A DNA stretch of 64,000 bases from Cenococcum geophilum 1.58 (GCA_001692895.1 KV748182.1:3352341-3416340), one strand, 5' to 3'. Positions 13,601-26,980 are shown, numbered from the stretch's first letter. Notes: generated from the sequence alone by a model not told the origin. Translations and numbers: made by a program.

Positions 13601-16189
13601 AAACCCTTTATCCAAGTTATCAATCAAGTACTACTTTATTACTTTTAGCTTATCTATTAATTAATAGTAAAGAGGGCTATAGCCTAGCAAGTTATTAGCT
13701 TTTAATTAAATCTTATAATTATATATCTAGTAGGGGGGTAACTTATCTAAGGCCGCCTTTAAGAATATATCATTATAGTCTATATAAATAGTAAAAAGGA
13801 GGCGTTTAACTAGTTCCTCATCAGTTTCCTTAGCTAGCCTTTCCTTTCTATTATTAATAATTCAGTTAATCTTATATAGGCTCATTATAAAGACCTTATT
13901 ATCCTTCCAGTATATATTAAAGTGGAACACTATAGCGCTAATTACGGCGATATCTATAGTAGGGGGGTTGCCTAATAATAGGGGCGTATATAACTTTAGG
14001 GACTTCTAGGGTACTAGTGTTATCTTTACTCCTTTTAGCTCCTATTACATCTTTCAGAGGTTATCCCTCATATCCTATTAATACGTTCTTTTCTATACTG
14101 GTTAAATCCGTACAATTTAGACGTTATCTATATTACTATCTATCCCACTTCTATATATAGAGTCCTCTTTAAACGTAGCGCTTTAGGAGAGTATCTTTAT
14201 TAATATAAAGTTCTTTCCAGCTTTACGGTAGGCGTCTTCTTAGGCAAAGGCTAGGTCACGGGCCCAGACATCCTACTAGTAGGTAGGGTTAGCCCTTACG
14301 GCTAGTGTCTTATAGTTAGTTCGGATCTCCCTAATAAAGGAGGGCAACCTTAGTCTATCCTCCGGCTAAACGAACCGTCTTTATTATATATTTAACCAAA
14401 TATTAAAATAGGACATCTATTTTCGTCCAAGGATTACATTATAGGATCCCAGATCTAGAATACAAAAGGGGATACTATATTAGCGTCGTCCATTAAAAGC
14501 GATATATAACTTTAAGATATAGGTAACGGGCTAACCGGCTTAGCTATTATAGCCTTTTACCTAAACAGGCTTCTCTAGTCGGATAGCTTCTGCATTTAAA
14601 AACTTAGCAATATTATTTACACAGGCAGTATTTATAAAGGCAAAGCTATTTACTCTAGTATTAATAAGGGCGGTTATATTAACTCTATATCCATTCTAAG
14701 ATACTATATATAAAACTATAAAATACTTTCCACCTATTAACTAACTAAGATTAATCTCTTTAAGATTAATAGGGTACCCTAGGGGGAAGTCTTTCCCTAG
14801 GGTTCTTCTTTTCCTAACTTATCAGACGTTTCTCCTTCCTCTATCTCCTTAATATCACCTATATCCTTTAGCTCCGGGCAGGACAAGGTAAAGTAACCCT
14901 ACTTATTATAGTTATAGCATATAGCCAAGGCAGGGTTAATTAGAGTATTACAGCGAATACTAGTTAATAGCGTAGTATATAACTAGTTAGGCAAGGCTTA
15001 CTAATATATAGTTATAACCACCTTTAGTATAAGAGCAGTCGTAACCTATCTTCCTACTCTAGCTCCTATAGGTATAGCTAGCGAGTTCTAATTATTATAG
15101 AGTCGCTTCTACTAATTAGGGCGGGCATTAATCCGCTTTAGTTCTAAGTCTAATAATAGGCAATAAGCTATAAGTCTTTTATAGGTTAGTAGGTTATCTA
15201 AAGTTATAGCAATCTTTTCTTATAGCCAAATTATTAGCTTATTATATAGGTCTAATTAGTAGTTCTTAAGGGGAACCTAGCCTTCTCCTACAAGGTATAG
15301 AAATTAAGTCTAGAATTTAGTAAAGGGTTAGTTCGGTTTTATTATTAGGCAATTATAGTTATAATAGGCATCCCGTACTTTATTCGGGTTAATATAAATA
15401 GCCACTAGGTACTATATTATCTTATTAACAGATATAAATTAGACAGGGGAGTCGTCCTTAAACTTAGCTTAAAGGTACTATTAGGCGTCCCCAGTAGTTC
15501 AACCAAAGAGGTAGAGCATTTTAGCTTCTTTAGAAAGGAAATAGTTATAGTTAACGCGGAGCTTTCCTTATACTTAAATCCTCCAATTCTTAAAGGTAGG
15601 GTTTATCCCATTAGACAGTAATAGGGGGTTAGGGAGCTTAACAGACTTTAATTACTTCGTTATTATATCCATACTCCCTAGTATATTATATTTAGTAGAG
15701 TAAATAGGTTAGCTAGGGCTTTAAAAAGGGGAAGCTGGGCTATTTTATAGGGCCGTAAGGCTTTCTAGGATCTCTTATAGGGTCTCTTATATATTTCTCG
15801 CTTTAAGACAATCGGCTTCCTAGCTAGCTATAAGGGCGCGAATCTACTTATATATATATCTACGACGTCATCATTATCTTTAATTTCTAATCCCAATTAG
15901 ATCTTAGGTTCCTCTTAAGTAGAGGCAGCTCTCTTAGATAAGCTTGCTTTAGGTACTATTATTAGCTTCCTAAGGTTTATTAGTATTATACGCTTTAGTT
16001 TTAATTCCGGGGGTACAGGTCCAGTCCTATCTAGCTTATAAGGTAGGATATTATCCAGGCCTTCCTAGGCAATATAGAGCTGTTTTAGTATCTAAGTATA
16101 GCGCGTTAATACGTCGTTATAGACGAAGTTTCTTTAGGGTAGGATATTATTAAGGCCTTCCTAGGCAAGGTAAGATAAGCTTAGTATAA
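10700..16189 (-). pseudogene. Gypsy gag-pol of the nested element, RT box preserved
   Basis: Minus-strand gag-pol with many stops. Gag is near 15.4-16.1 kb. A zinc knuckle near 14876-14935 reads CYNYNK-stop-GYFTLSCP, with one cysteine changed to tyrosine. Protease remains lie near 14.63-14.72 kb (INTRVNSFAFINT; the usual DTG has become NTR). RT spans about 12.95-13.6 kb and retains the catalytic box YLDDIFIYL near 13205-13235. RNase H is near 12.5-12.95 kb and integrase near 11.2-12.1 kb. The RT box is the only fully preserved one among the Gypsy elements here. Stops elsewhere still rule out function. Confidence 0.8.
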
Positions 16190-16399
16190 TATCACGGCTT
16201 ATACAAATGCCTCTAAACCAAAGCTTATAGAATGCTATATTATAAAGATACTAAGCTAAAGAGAAGGAAAAGGGGTCGCCAGAACCGATGTAAACAAATA
16301 TATAGGGTAAGCCGCCAAGGCGCTAGCTTTAGGCGGGCCAATCGCAGGTCGGCAGAATATAGCAGAATTTAGCAGGTAACGTGCGATAGCGCCGTTACA
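16190..16399 (-). repeat. 5' LTR of the nested minus-strand Gypsy element
   Basis: 210-bp partner of 10215-10424, from TATCACGGCTTAT to CGCCGTTACA. The TSD CCCTT follows at 16400-16404. Confidence 0.9.
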
Positions 16400-16404
16400 C
16401 CCTT

Positions 16405-16705
16405 ATAGAGTTAAGCCATTGTATATTACCACGTAAGGGAAAATTGCCGTTAGATTACTATTAGATTGCGGCAAAGTGCGATTACGTAACTAGAATATTG
16501 TTAAGATATCTAGGAACTTTAACCGGCGGTTAAAGTTATCTAATTAGTTGGATTTTTAGATGCTAAGCCTTATTACATAACGTTGTTTTAAATCTTTAGT
16601 AATACCCCCCTTTTTTTCTTCTTTTTTATATCTTAAGTGTCCCTTCTATATATATATAGTAACTACAGCGTCGCCGGAGCTCCGCCTTTATAGGAGGGGG
16701 GGTAG
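16405..16705 (+). other. Chromovirus 3' untranslated region and polypurine tract
   Basis: The 3' end of the chromovirus after the nested insertion. It contains AACTTTAACCGGCGGTTAAAG at about 16516-16536, a near-palindrome that also occurs in inverse orientation at 10640-10660 inside the nested element. It ends with TAGGAGGGGGGGTAG directly before the 3' LTR, the plus-strand priming site. Confidence 0.7.
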
Positions 16706-16898
16706 TATTACGGAACCCTACTATAAGGGCCTCTATAGGAGAGCCCCGTGCTCTCGCGTATACCTCGCGTATAGCTTATATTAGCTACGCGTAGGTATAT
16801 TACCTCCTTACGCCCTTAACCCTTACAATCGATCGCGTAATGTCTTATAGACTCCTCAAATACGTACACTTTGTAGCCACTACCCTTGTCCCGTAACA
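16706..16898 (+). repeat. 3' LTR of the chromovirus in stack 1
   Basis: 193 bp, from TATTACGGAACCC to TGTCCCGTAACA, partner of 4343-4535. The TSD ATATT follows at 16899-16903. Confidence 0.9.
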
Positions 16899-16903
16899 AT
16901 ATT

Positions 16904-19900
16904 ATTCTAACGTCTAATTTAATCTTTCTATCTATCTATCCGTTTATAGATAATATACTATTAATATTGCTACGCAAACCCCTTATTCCGCTAAAAATAC
17001 CTTCTAGAATACTGCTATAAATCTTAAATCCCTATCCGATATAATCTTACTCAGTGCTCTATATCTTACAAATACTTCTTTAATATAGATTCTAGCGACA
17101 TCTTCTACTAAGATTTCTTCTATACATACTATAAAGTAGCCCTATTTAGTTAACTTGTCCACTATTACTAGAATTACATTATACTCCTATCCAGTAATAG
17201 GATCTCTTAACTTTAGTAATTTAATAATAAAGTCCTATAATATAACCTCCTATAGTCTCTCTAGTATTTTAATAGGTTATAGCCCTCTATATAGCTTATA
17301 CCTTATTAGTTTATTTCTTTAGCAATCTAAACACTCTTTTATTACTTTTTTAGCGATGCCCTAGATTCTATTAATAATATATTCTTCCTAAAATCTTAAT
17401 ACTAAGCCTATACTCCATTATATCCTTAAGTTATTCCCTTATATAAATCTTCTACAAAATATTCTACGATACTTCTTAGGATATACTTTACTTCTCAGTT
17501 TTTATATATATCCTTTTATAGATCTTTTAGCTATACTTTTAGAATTCTCTATACCTAAAAGCTTTCTAGTATTTTGTAGACTCTTCCTAGTTTATTATCT
17601 TCTTAAATTACTGCTAGCTTAGGGTAATTATATCTAATTAATCCGTCCTTATCTTTGCGTAGCATTACTCCTAATAGTTTCTTATTGTTTTATAGTTTAG
17701 CTTTTCTACTAAGCGCGTCTACTCTTATATTTTTAGTCCCTTTAGTATACTAAATCTTAAAATAGTATTCTGTAAGTATCTCTACCTATCTAACTTATCT
17801 CTAATTAAGTTCTTTTATTATTAGGAACCCTATTAGGTTCTTATAATCCGTCTTAATTATAAATAGTTTCTCTACACCTTATAAGAATGCTCTCTATTTC
17901 TTAAGTACTATAACTATACCTAATAACTCCTTATTATAGATATTATAGTTTAACTCTAGTAGTGTTATTTTTTAACTATAGTATGCTATTAGGTACTATA
18001 TACTTCTATACTTCTATAATAAGTATACTTTTAGTATAAAGTTTAATATATTCGTTTCTATAACCGTGTCTAGTTCTAGTTAGTAGATCTTAAGGATTAG
18101 TTCCTAAGTAAATAACTCCTTAAGTTCTTTAAATAACTTCCTTTATTTATCTCCCTATACTTATAGTTTCTCTTTCTTTATAAGCCTAGTAAATGGTTTA
18201 ATATTCTTTAACTATTATACTATAAACCTTCTGTAGTAGTTACAAACTCTTAAAAATAACCTTAACTACGTTATATTCTCTAGTTCTAACTAACTTACTA
18301 TAGCTTTAATCTTCTTTAGGTCTATACTAATATAACCTAGTTTAATAATAAATTTTATAAAATCGGTCTTCCATATAAAGAACTTACATTTCTTAATTGC
18401 TACTAGCATCTATTCTTCTTATAGTCTCCTTAAGACCCATTTAATATATTCTCCGTATTCTTCCTTAGTTATTAAGTAGATAATAATATCATTAAGGTAT
18501 ACTATAACAAACTTATTAAGGTGTTCTCCTAATACACTATTAATTCGTTTCTAGAATATTACTAGTATATTTATTAATCCAAACTATATAACTAATAGTT
18601 TATATAGTCCTTCCTTTAACCTAAAGGCTGCCTTTTATTTATCGCCTTTTTTAATTCTAATCTAATAGTACGCCTATCTTAGATCTATCTTTATAAAGAT
18701 TTATACATTACCTATCTAATCCTAAATTTCGCTAATTAACGGTAAAAGATACCTATCCTTCTAAGTAATACTATTTAACTGCCTATAGTTAATATATAGC
18801 CTAAGTTTTCCGTTCTTCTTTAGTATAAACAATACTGGATATCCTACTAATAACTATAATAGTCTAATATATCCCTTCCGTAAGTTTTCCTAAACAAACT
18901 CCTTAAGTGCTCTTACCTTCTCTTAAGTAAGCTTATAGGTTAGAAAGAACCTTAGATTTATTCCTAGTTCTAACTCTATTTTATAGTCCTATACTATATA
19001 ATCTGCTAGCTTTTTATTTTCTAGGCTTTATAGTTTCTTGCTATACTTATAATATCTCTTTAGTATATAACTTAAGCCTTACTTAGTCTCTTTATATATT
19101 ACTCTAACTTAGTACTATACTAACTTGGTCTATTATTACATTTTGTATTATTAAGTATCCTTAATATCAACTTAATCTATAATCCAATTAATCTTTAGAT
19201 TATATTCCTGTAACTAAGGTATGCCTAATACTGCCTTATCCCGTCCTAATAGTAGGATATTAAAAGACATCTTAATTTATCTTCCTTTAATAGTTATCTA
19301 AATAGGTCCTATTTTAAGATTAATAATCCCTCCTTTATAGGTTATTGGATCTCCTAAAATTATAACTAATAGGTAAAATTATTCCTTCTACTTGTAAGGT
19401 AATCCTATTCTTTTAACTGCTATTAATAAGATATGGTTCCTTATTACCCCACTATCTATTAATACTTTAAACTGTTAATCTTGCCAATTAACTTTTAAAT
19501 TTAGGTATTATCCTTAAATTCCTTTAAGGGTCTAAGGCTCTACTACTAGCTCCTTCTAGTCCTATAGGCCTCTACTTTTCCTAACTATTAGCTGCTAGAT
19601 CTTTATATACTTAGTTTACTTTTTAGCTAATACCTAGTTCGCTTTTTATCCTTAATATACTATAAACATATATTCTTTAGACATTCCCACTACTATTATT
19701 CGTCTAAGCATTCTTCCGTAAGGAATCTTTCTAATTAAAATATTAAGTCTTCTAACTTCTAAACTTTTACTAGATGCCATCTATATATATATTTAGCATT
19801 TCTATATTATTGCTCCTCCGGCGCCTAATATATCCTTATAAAGTACTTCTAATTCTTTTCTTTTAGATTCTTATGTATCTTATATATATTATCCACACAT

Positions 19901-21136
19901 GCAATTTATAATAGCGTATAGTATACTAGGTGCTTTAGGTTAACTCTTAACTCGTCTTTACCTTTAAGTTTAAACCTTTGCCGTATTAATCTAAACGTTA
20001 TAACTTTATTCGCGGGTACTAATATACGCCTTTTACTTCTTTAGTCCTCTAATCGTTCCTCTAAATCTTTTAATATTATAATTAATGCTCCTTTAATGTA
20101 ACTTATTGCCTTTTCTGTAATAGGGTGGTCCTAAATAACTTTTTTATCTAACTATATATAAAAGTCTTCCTACTTATTATTGTGTCGTTACCTATACTAC
20201 TTTTAGTATAGCTACTAGAGTGTATACGGCTTATCTATAAGGAAGTATCTTCTTATTACTATATTGTAATAGCCCTTTATATACCATTCTTTAAATCTAG
20301 TAGGGATCTCTAGATTCTCTTTATTTTCTAGTTTAATAAGCTACTTAGCTCTTAGTATTTCTACCCTAAGCCTATTAGTAAATTTTTATATAGGTATTCT
20401 GTCCCTAGTATAACCTAGTATACTAGTTCTCTAATCTAGTTTCTGTTCTTACTACGCAATAATTCTTTATCTAAATTCTTTTCTAGTTTCTTTTGGTTTA
20501 CATCTTATAAGTAAATCCTTAAAGTTCTCTTACTTTTTAGTTGTAGTATTAACCCTTTAATTTTATTGCTGAGCCTTACTCGTAATTTCTTCGATAGTCT
20601 TTATTTAGTTGCTAAAATCTTGGTCCTATAGGATTCTTAATCCTAAGCTTACTTTTTTCTTAAGCTTCGCTCTAGCCTTAGTCTAACTAGGCTTCTACGG
20701 TGTTCTTATTTCTTTTTAAGAATCTTGTATCCATAGGAAACTTCGTCCTAAGCTTATTTATATATTACTAAACTAAGACATTGCTCTACTCTATCGGTTA
20801 TTATCTATTATAGGTCTTTAAGCTTATCTTATCTCGTCTTAAGAATCTTAAGCGTCTTTTATCTCTTCTTAAGAATCTTAAGCCTTTTACCTTTATTAAG
20901 TGCCGAAGTAGTTTATTATCCTACTTCTCTTGCGTCTTATAAAGTAATAGACATTATATCTAGTAGAGTCTTAATCCCTACTAATATTCCCTATTCTGTA
21001 GTAGAATTATCCTTTACCTCTTTTATAACATCTCTAAGGTCTATATACTCCTAGTAAGCTACCTTTATTACCTTATCGTTACTAAATATTTCGCCTATAT
21101 TAAATTTATTATCCTTAATATCTGATTTACGAGATA
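16904..21136 (-). pseudogene. Stack 1 Gypsy gag-pol, middle part
   Basis: Minus-strand continuation of the host Gypsy polyprotein between the two insertions. From the right it holds the rear of gag (about 19.8-21.1 kb) and protease near 19430-19475, still reading VLIDSGVIRNH with the DSG active site. RT follows near 18.4-19.0 kb, with box VYLNDIIIYL at 18481-18510 where YLDD is expected. RNase H and the integrase core continue to 16904. TAA/TAG stops at glutamine positions are frequent. The 5-bp ATATT at 16899-16903 is the duplicated target of the chromovirus. Confidence 0.75.
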
Positions 21137-21489
21137 TGTTATGTTATACTATTTAATTACGCTATTGCGGCTCCCGTTAGGGTCTATGTAGCGGGTCTAT
21201 ATGGGTATATATATATATATGTATAAGAGGGGAACCGTACCGCTAGGGCCGGATAAAACCTCTCCTTCTCTTATTATATGGCCTATATAGCCTCTCTTCT
21301 AATTAGTAACTGCCAAGCACAAGTAGACGTCTCTTTAAGGCGCTATAGAAAAGCTATCTTAATGCGTACTTTTGGGTTTGTCTAGTGGGGTGTATAGCTA
21401 GGGCCTAGGTTCCGTTCCTGGCTGCTCCGGTTATCTAGGTAGGGTATAGGCTAGTAGCCCTTAAGGCTAGTAGTGGTGTAGAAGGTTCC

Positions 21490-21870
21490 GTTATTTATAT
21501 CTACGTTAATATACTTAGCTCTATACCTTGCTAAGTTTTATTAAGTTCTATTAGGATATTAACCTCTACTAAATTCTGCTAGGTTACTAAATTCTGTTAG
21601 ATTCTACCAAGTTACTAAGGTTTTGCTAGCTTCTATTAGGTTATTAAATTCTGCTAGGTTGCTAAGATTCTACTAAATTTTATTAGGTTACTAAAACTCT
21701 GCTAAATTCTGTTAGGTTGCTAAAATTCTGCTAACTTCTATTAGGTTGCTAAATTCTACTAAATTCTGCCAGGTTAATGGGTTTTGCTAAATTTTACTGG
21801 GTTACTAGAGTTCTACTAACTTCTGCTAGGTTGCTATCTGCGAAAATCTACTATATTCTACCATCCCTGT
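21490..21870 (-). repeat. Degenerate tandem repeat in the LINE 3' region
   Basis: About ten imperfect copies of a unit near 29 bp, such as TTCTGCTAAATTCTGTTAGG followed by TTGCTAAAA. The copies vary by transitions and small indels. The array lies downstream of ORF2 in the LINE's own orientation, so it is part of its 3' untranslated region. Confidence 0.7.
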
Positions 21871-21964
21871 AGTATTTATTCTCCGCCTCTTAAAGCACTT
21901 TTTAGCCTCCTTTCTTTACCCTAGCCAGCTTTCTAGCAAATAAAAGGTGCAGTAAGAGGTTTGT

Positions 21965-24900
21965 CTATATAAACCAGTCTATAACTACCTTAGCAGCCTT
22001 TAGCTTAATTAGGAGCTCTTTATATAAGAATATTCTAGTATAGTAATATATTTCCGCCTGGCTAGCAGCGTGCCTAGGGTAGAACACCACTACGTATATT
22101 ATTAATTGTTGGCTATAGCCGTATAGGTAGGCTGGAGTTAGGTGCCCTAGTACTTTTTGGTAATAAAGGTATCTATTAAGCCCTATATACTTAGTTCTGA
22201 GCAATATATTAATTATACTTTCTACCTTTATAAGCCCCACGTGGCGTTTAAAGACTTCCTTATTCTATAGCTCGGCCTAAGCCGTTATATAGTAGGTAAG
22301 CGTGCTCTAGTACTTTTCCTATTCCCTTTTTCACCGCTCCTTAAACGCCTCTTTTACCCTAGCCCTTCTACTTCTCTTATACTGCGCTTTAGATAAGTCT
22401 ATTAGCTATATATCTGTCCCTAAGATAGCGGCCACTATCCTCTTAAGCTTATCCCGTCTAGTGGGCCGTATTAGTAGCTTTATTCTAGGCCGGAGTTAGT
22501 AGGCTATTATGGCCTGTATAGTATTGCACTCCCTCTTAATATACTCTCTTACCGGTCCTTCTAGCGTCCTTTTTACGTAGGCTATAGCTAGCTCTTTAAG
22601 GTGTATCTAAAGCGGCGGAAATCCCGTCTTATGCTCCAGTACTACTATTAGCGTTAATTTATACGCCCCTGCAATAGTGCAGAGATATAGGTTTTGTGCT
22701 ATACCCAGCTGGCGCAGCTTGGTTTTACTTATCTCCTTAGGCTTTATTTACTTTAGTAGCGAGTACTAGGTACTATATCCGTATAAGATTGCTGGCCAGA
22801 CTACGGCGGAGTATACTATCCGTACCTTTTAGAAGGAGGCGCCCTATATAGAGGCCATAAGCCGGGTTAGTGCGGCTATTTAGGTAATCGCCTTTATCTT
22901 AACGATGTTAACATACGGTCCCTATTTAAGCTTTAAGTTAACCTATACCCCTAATATATATAGGTTACTAACTAGGCCTTCCGTAAAGCTATATATATTA
23001 GCTGTGGCCTTTATATTAAACCTTTTATAGCTCCTTATAAAATGGATAAGGTGGTACTTTTTAGGGGCAAATATTACCCTATACTAGTGTGCCTACGCCA
23101 TATATACCTTATACGCCCTTTCTATAATTCTATAGTTTTCCTCCATAGTCTTACTATATATTAGTATATTAGAGTTATTAATAAATCCGAATGCTATAGT
23201 GGTTCCCCCTTCCAGCTCTAGTAGGAGTGTATAGGTAAAAAAGAGAAATAGGATTAGTAATAGCGCTAAGCCTTAGGGTATACCGGTGTTTATTTATATT
23301 ATTTATGCCATATATCCTCTAATTAAGAGCCTCGTTGTTTAATCCTTAAGGAAAAACTTTATAAACTATACTATTTAGTAGGGCACCGCTTAGGCCTTTA
23401 TATTATAGATTTTTATTATTATAAAAGACTTAGTTAAAGGCCCCGGAAATATTAAGGCTAAGTAATAAGGCTACTAGGTTTAGGTTACTCCTCTATACTA
23501 TATATACCTGTTAGGTTAGTAGCTCCAGTACTATTTACGTTAAGTGCCCCGGCCTTACTCCTATTTAACTAGCTAGTAGTATACCCGTCTCCTCCGTAAT
23601 TTTAGATAGTTAGCTAGCTACTATTCTCTTAAGTAGCTTCCTAATGGTATTAAGTAGCGCGATTAGCTAGTAGGCCTTTGCCGTGGTATAGGATAGCTTC
23701 TGCGGTTTCTGGAGAACTACTATAATAGCGTCTTTAAACAGTTTTAGGTGATGTCTAATTGCTATATAGCTGCTAAAGAGTTTAGCCAGTACTAGGGCTA
23801 GCTGCTCTCTATATATCTTAAGAAATTAATTAGTAATCTTCTTTAAACCTAGGGCCTTATTAGGGGCAAGCCCCTTTAGGGCTATAATAATATCCTCCTC
23901 CTTAACTACTTCCTTTACTGTTCGCGGCTTTGGGTATATAAACCCTAATATATTGCTAAGGTCTGCCTCTACCGGTAGTAGGAAAAACTGCTCTATAAGG
24001 GTAGTAGCCTTCTCCTTATTATTATAGTGTAGGGTCTCCTCTCCTAGTCTGCTAATAGGAGGAAACTATAGTAGGGCCTTTGGCTTCCCGTCCGCTATAT
24101 ATGCCTATTTTACTATCCTCTATATCCCTTTAGGGTTATTTATTAACTTTTTAACGGTCCTCCTCTATAGCTTATTAGCCTCTTATTAGATTTCCCTTTT
24201 CTTCTTATTTTATATAACTCTATAGTTAATCTAGTTAGGTATTAATTAAGAGACCTTCTATACCCAGAAGGCCTATTAGGTTTCTTTTACTACTTCTATA
24301 TATTCCTCTAACTATACTTTAGAGGCTTACGGCAAGGGCCGCGCGTTAGGTACTGTTTTTACTATAATATTCTTAATCGCCTGGTATATAGCCTTTGCTA
24401 GCGTGTTTAGTTTATCTCTTATATCGCATGGGAGTCTATATAGGGGCTAAAGTTAGCCCTCTAGCTCGCTCTGCACCACTTTCTAATTAGCCTTCTTCTA
24501 TAGCGGTCTCCTAGGTAAGGGGGGCCCCTCTAGCATCTCTACGTCCACCTTTGTAATAATAGGAAAGTGGTTAGACCCTATATGCTAGCGGTCTTATCTT
24601 TAACTCTATAATAGCCTATTAGTAATCTAGGAGGAGGTAAACACTAGGTCTAGCGTGCTTCTTAATATACCTTTTACCCACGTCTCTATGCCCGCCTTAG
24701 TGGCTAGGCTTAGGCTAGCTACCTCTATAGCGCGGATAAGGTTATCTACCGCGTTATCCGCGTATATTACTATTATACCCCCCTAAAAGGGGTAGTGTAG
24801 ATTAAAATTACCTAATAGTATATGTTCTCCTTCGGCCCTTAGCAGCTCCAGTAGTATATAGATATTGCTATTCGTCTATTAGGGGTTATAAATATTATAA

Positions 24901-25400
24901 ATCTAGATAGTCCTCTTACAGCCCTCTAGCTTAATTATATATACGTCCGCTAAGTAGTATATAGGCGCCTACTTATTTATATTAATAGCCTTATTTATAT
25001 AGAAGCAGACCCTTATATTACCTACACCCATATATACTAGGTGGTAGGATTTTATAGTATATATTATATTTCCTTAATCCCTCTGCTATGGCTCCTAAAT
25101 GGCTAATATATTTAGCTAGGGGTCCGCCTACTCTACCTCTTATAGAAAGTAGAGCAGTACGCTGTTCCTACTATTATTAGTATTATACTGTATAATTATA
25201 AGTGTTTTCCGGTGTCCTAATATAAGAGATCTATACTAGCCTCTGAGTTAGCTAAGTTAGTGCCCTTTAGCGTCCGTTTACTTCCTTATAATACAGTTTT
25301 AAAGCCTTTAAATGCCTCTCTCCGGATCTGGGCTTCTGCTTCCACCTCTATATTAAACTCTATATTTAGTAGGGGCTCCTAGGTTACTAGGATTTAAATT
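21965..25400 (-). pseudogene. LINE ORF2: endonuclease and reverse transcriptase remains
   Basis: Read on the minus strand. The endonuclease shows LLGNFNLHYP near 24793-24825 (family LLGDFNLHHP) and GSNHFP near 24565-24590 (family GSDHxP), both with D changed to N. The RT block near 22.9-23.4 kb reads GIP-stop-GLALLLILF..., then AFGFINNSNILIYSK at 23165-23195, where the Tad1 clade has FVDDSN; both catalytic aspartates are now asparagine. A 91-codon open stretch at 21965-22240 (LGHLTPAYLYGYSQQLI...) is the C-terminal end of this ORF, not a separate gene. G-to-A changes and TAA/TAG stops fit RIP on both strands. Confidence 0.82.
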
Positions 25401-25639
25401 AGGGCGTATATACTACCATATAGTATTATTTAGAGTGTTAATTGGAGGGTCCTCTAACCTATTTCCTTCCTAGAATAATTGAAGGTTTGTGGCCGGCTGA
25501 CCTTTTAGGGGGCTTCCTCTGCCTATATAGAGCTCTCTTGTGTAACTATTTCCTTTAGCTTCCTTTTCTTAGCTCGTTATAAGGCCTCCTTAGTAGTGAT
25601 CTTATACTATAATTGTGATTACTATCTACTTATAGGTGC

Positions 25640-26980
25640 CTTATAGATGCCTATATAGTGTGTTAGCGTATAGGCCCTAATTGCTATAGCCTTCTCCTAC
25701 TATGTCTGCTTAACACTACACGCCCCGTTTTATGCCTTATAGTCTACTTTACAGTTAATACACTTTTTAGGTAGGTCTCCTATATATTTGCTAGTATTAT
25801 ATTACCTAGCACAGTGTCCGCATCTAGCTTCTTTTCTATAACTCTTGGCTATATAGTTAAAGCCTTAGTATTTAAAGCACTGCGTTACTAGAAATGTTGT
25901 CTTATGCCTTATAACTAGGTAGTAGTCTCCTCCTAGGAAGAGGCCCTAATTAAATAGCACATTTGCTAACTCTTTTAACTGTATACCTATAATAAGTGAC
26001 GATTTGACCTTTTGTCCTATTTAGACTCTTCCTAGCCTTTTCCACGCCAGCCTTTCTACTGTAAGCCCCGCTATAGTACAGTTCTGCTTTATTATATCTT
26101 TTATTATTTGCTTAGCCTTTAGGCCTTAGATAGCGAGGCTTATAGGTACCACGTGGACCTCTACTAGTACTAGTAGAACAGCTAGTATAGCTAAGCGTCT
26201 AAGGACCTTCGTCTACTTTATTTCTTATAGCAACTTATCTTTTACGTCTTTATCTATAACATACGCCCTAACGTCACCGCTTTATAACTTCTTTACGGCC
26301 TATATCCTGTGGGTGTCTAGGTGTCCTACGGCCTAGAGTTTATGTACTAAGGCTTAGCTGTTCTGCTTTAAGGTTTCCTTATAGTTGGTGGCGTTACCTA
26401 TGCGGATTATAATCTAATATACTTCTGTAGGTTTATAGGCAACTTATCTTATAGCTTGGGGCATTATAGGTATAGTGGCAGCGATGTATACGTATAACAG
26501 CGGGCCTATAAACGTCGGTCTGCTTTTTATAGCTATTGTTACGGCCTTCCTAAGGGCGCCAATATCTGTCCGGATTGCCTTTATATTCTAGGCATATTGC
26601 TCCTAGGTTCTTTAAGTTTAGATAAGCTCCGCTAACGTAGCGAAGGCTATCTAGAGGGTTATAATCGCGGTAGTGAGGAAGGAGAATAATAGTAGAGCGC
26701 TCCTTGTCTATATTAAGAGATCGTTTCTATAGTGCCTGCTAGGTTTATTTTGCGGTTTATATAGTCTATAGAACGCGTTCTTAAAAGGCGCGCTGTTTAA
26801 TTAGGGTGGTTAGGGTGGTTGGGGTTAGGGGTTTATTTGTTTGTTATAATCCGGCTTTAGGGGCTATATATTAGAAAACACTATATATACCTCTACTAAC
26901 GCCGAATTGGGGTGTGTGGTTTTGATAGGAAGGGTTTTTGTAGTCCTCTGGAGCTCGTGGGAGCTCTATTGGGCTTATTT
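25640..26980 (-). pseudogene. LINE ORF1 with zinc knuckles
   Basis: The minus-strand frame upstream of ORF2 contains CCHC-type knuckles at about 25725-25880: QCFKY-stop-GFNYIAKSY, then ARCGHCAR and KKCINCKVDY. Family members have C-x2-C-x4-H-x4-C knuckles at this place, and some ligands here are lost. ORF1 proteins of Tad1-like LINEs bind the element RNA. The frame is broken by stops and its ends are approximate. Confidence 0.7.

Larger units (their letters stand above)
10215..16399 (-). mobile_element. Ty3/Gypsy element nested in the chromovirus
   Basis: Minus-strand element of 6185 bp with 210-bp LTRs at both ends and a perfect TSD CCCTT (10210-10214, 16400-16404). The polypurine tract is the reverse complement of TCACCCCCCTCTTT next to the left LTR, which fixes orientation. 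The protein order from the right is gag with zinc knuckle, protease, RT, RNase H and integrase. It inserted just after the chromodomain of its host. It is homologous in gag and LTR sequence to the element at 30788-45296 but lies in the opposite orientation. It is the innermost and thus youngest of its nested triple. Confidence 0.9.
4343..16898 (+). mobile_element. Ty3/Gypsy chromovirus inserted in the host Gypsy integrase
   Basis: Plus-strand element with near-identical 193-bp LTRs (4343-4535, 16706-16898) and a perfect 5-bp TSD ATATT at 4338-4342 and 16899-16903. Without the nested element at 10215-16399 it is about 6.4 kb. The order is gag, RT (degraded YLDN box), RNase H, integrase, chromodomain, polypurine tract (GGAGGGGGGG before 16706) and LTR. 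The chromodomain at the pol C-terminus makes it a chromovirus. Many CAA/CAG codons have become stops. A run of ambiguous bases at 7281-7329 lies in the RT. Confidence 0.9.
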
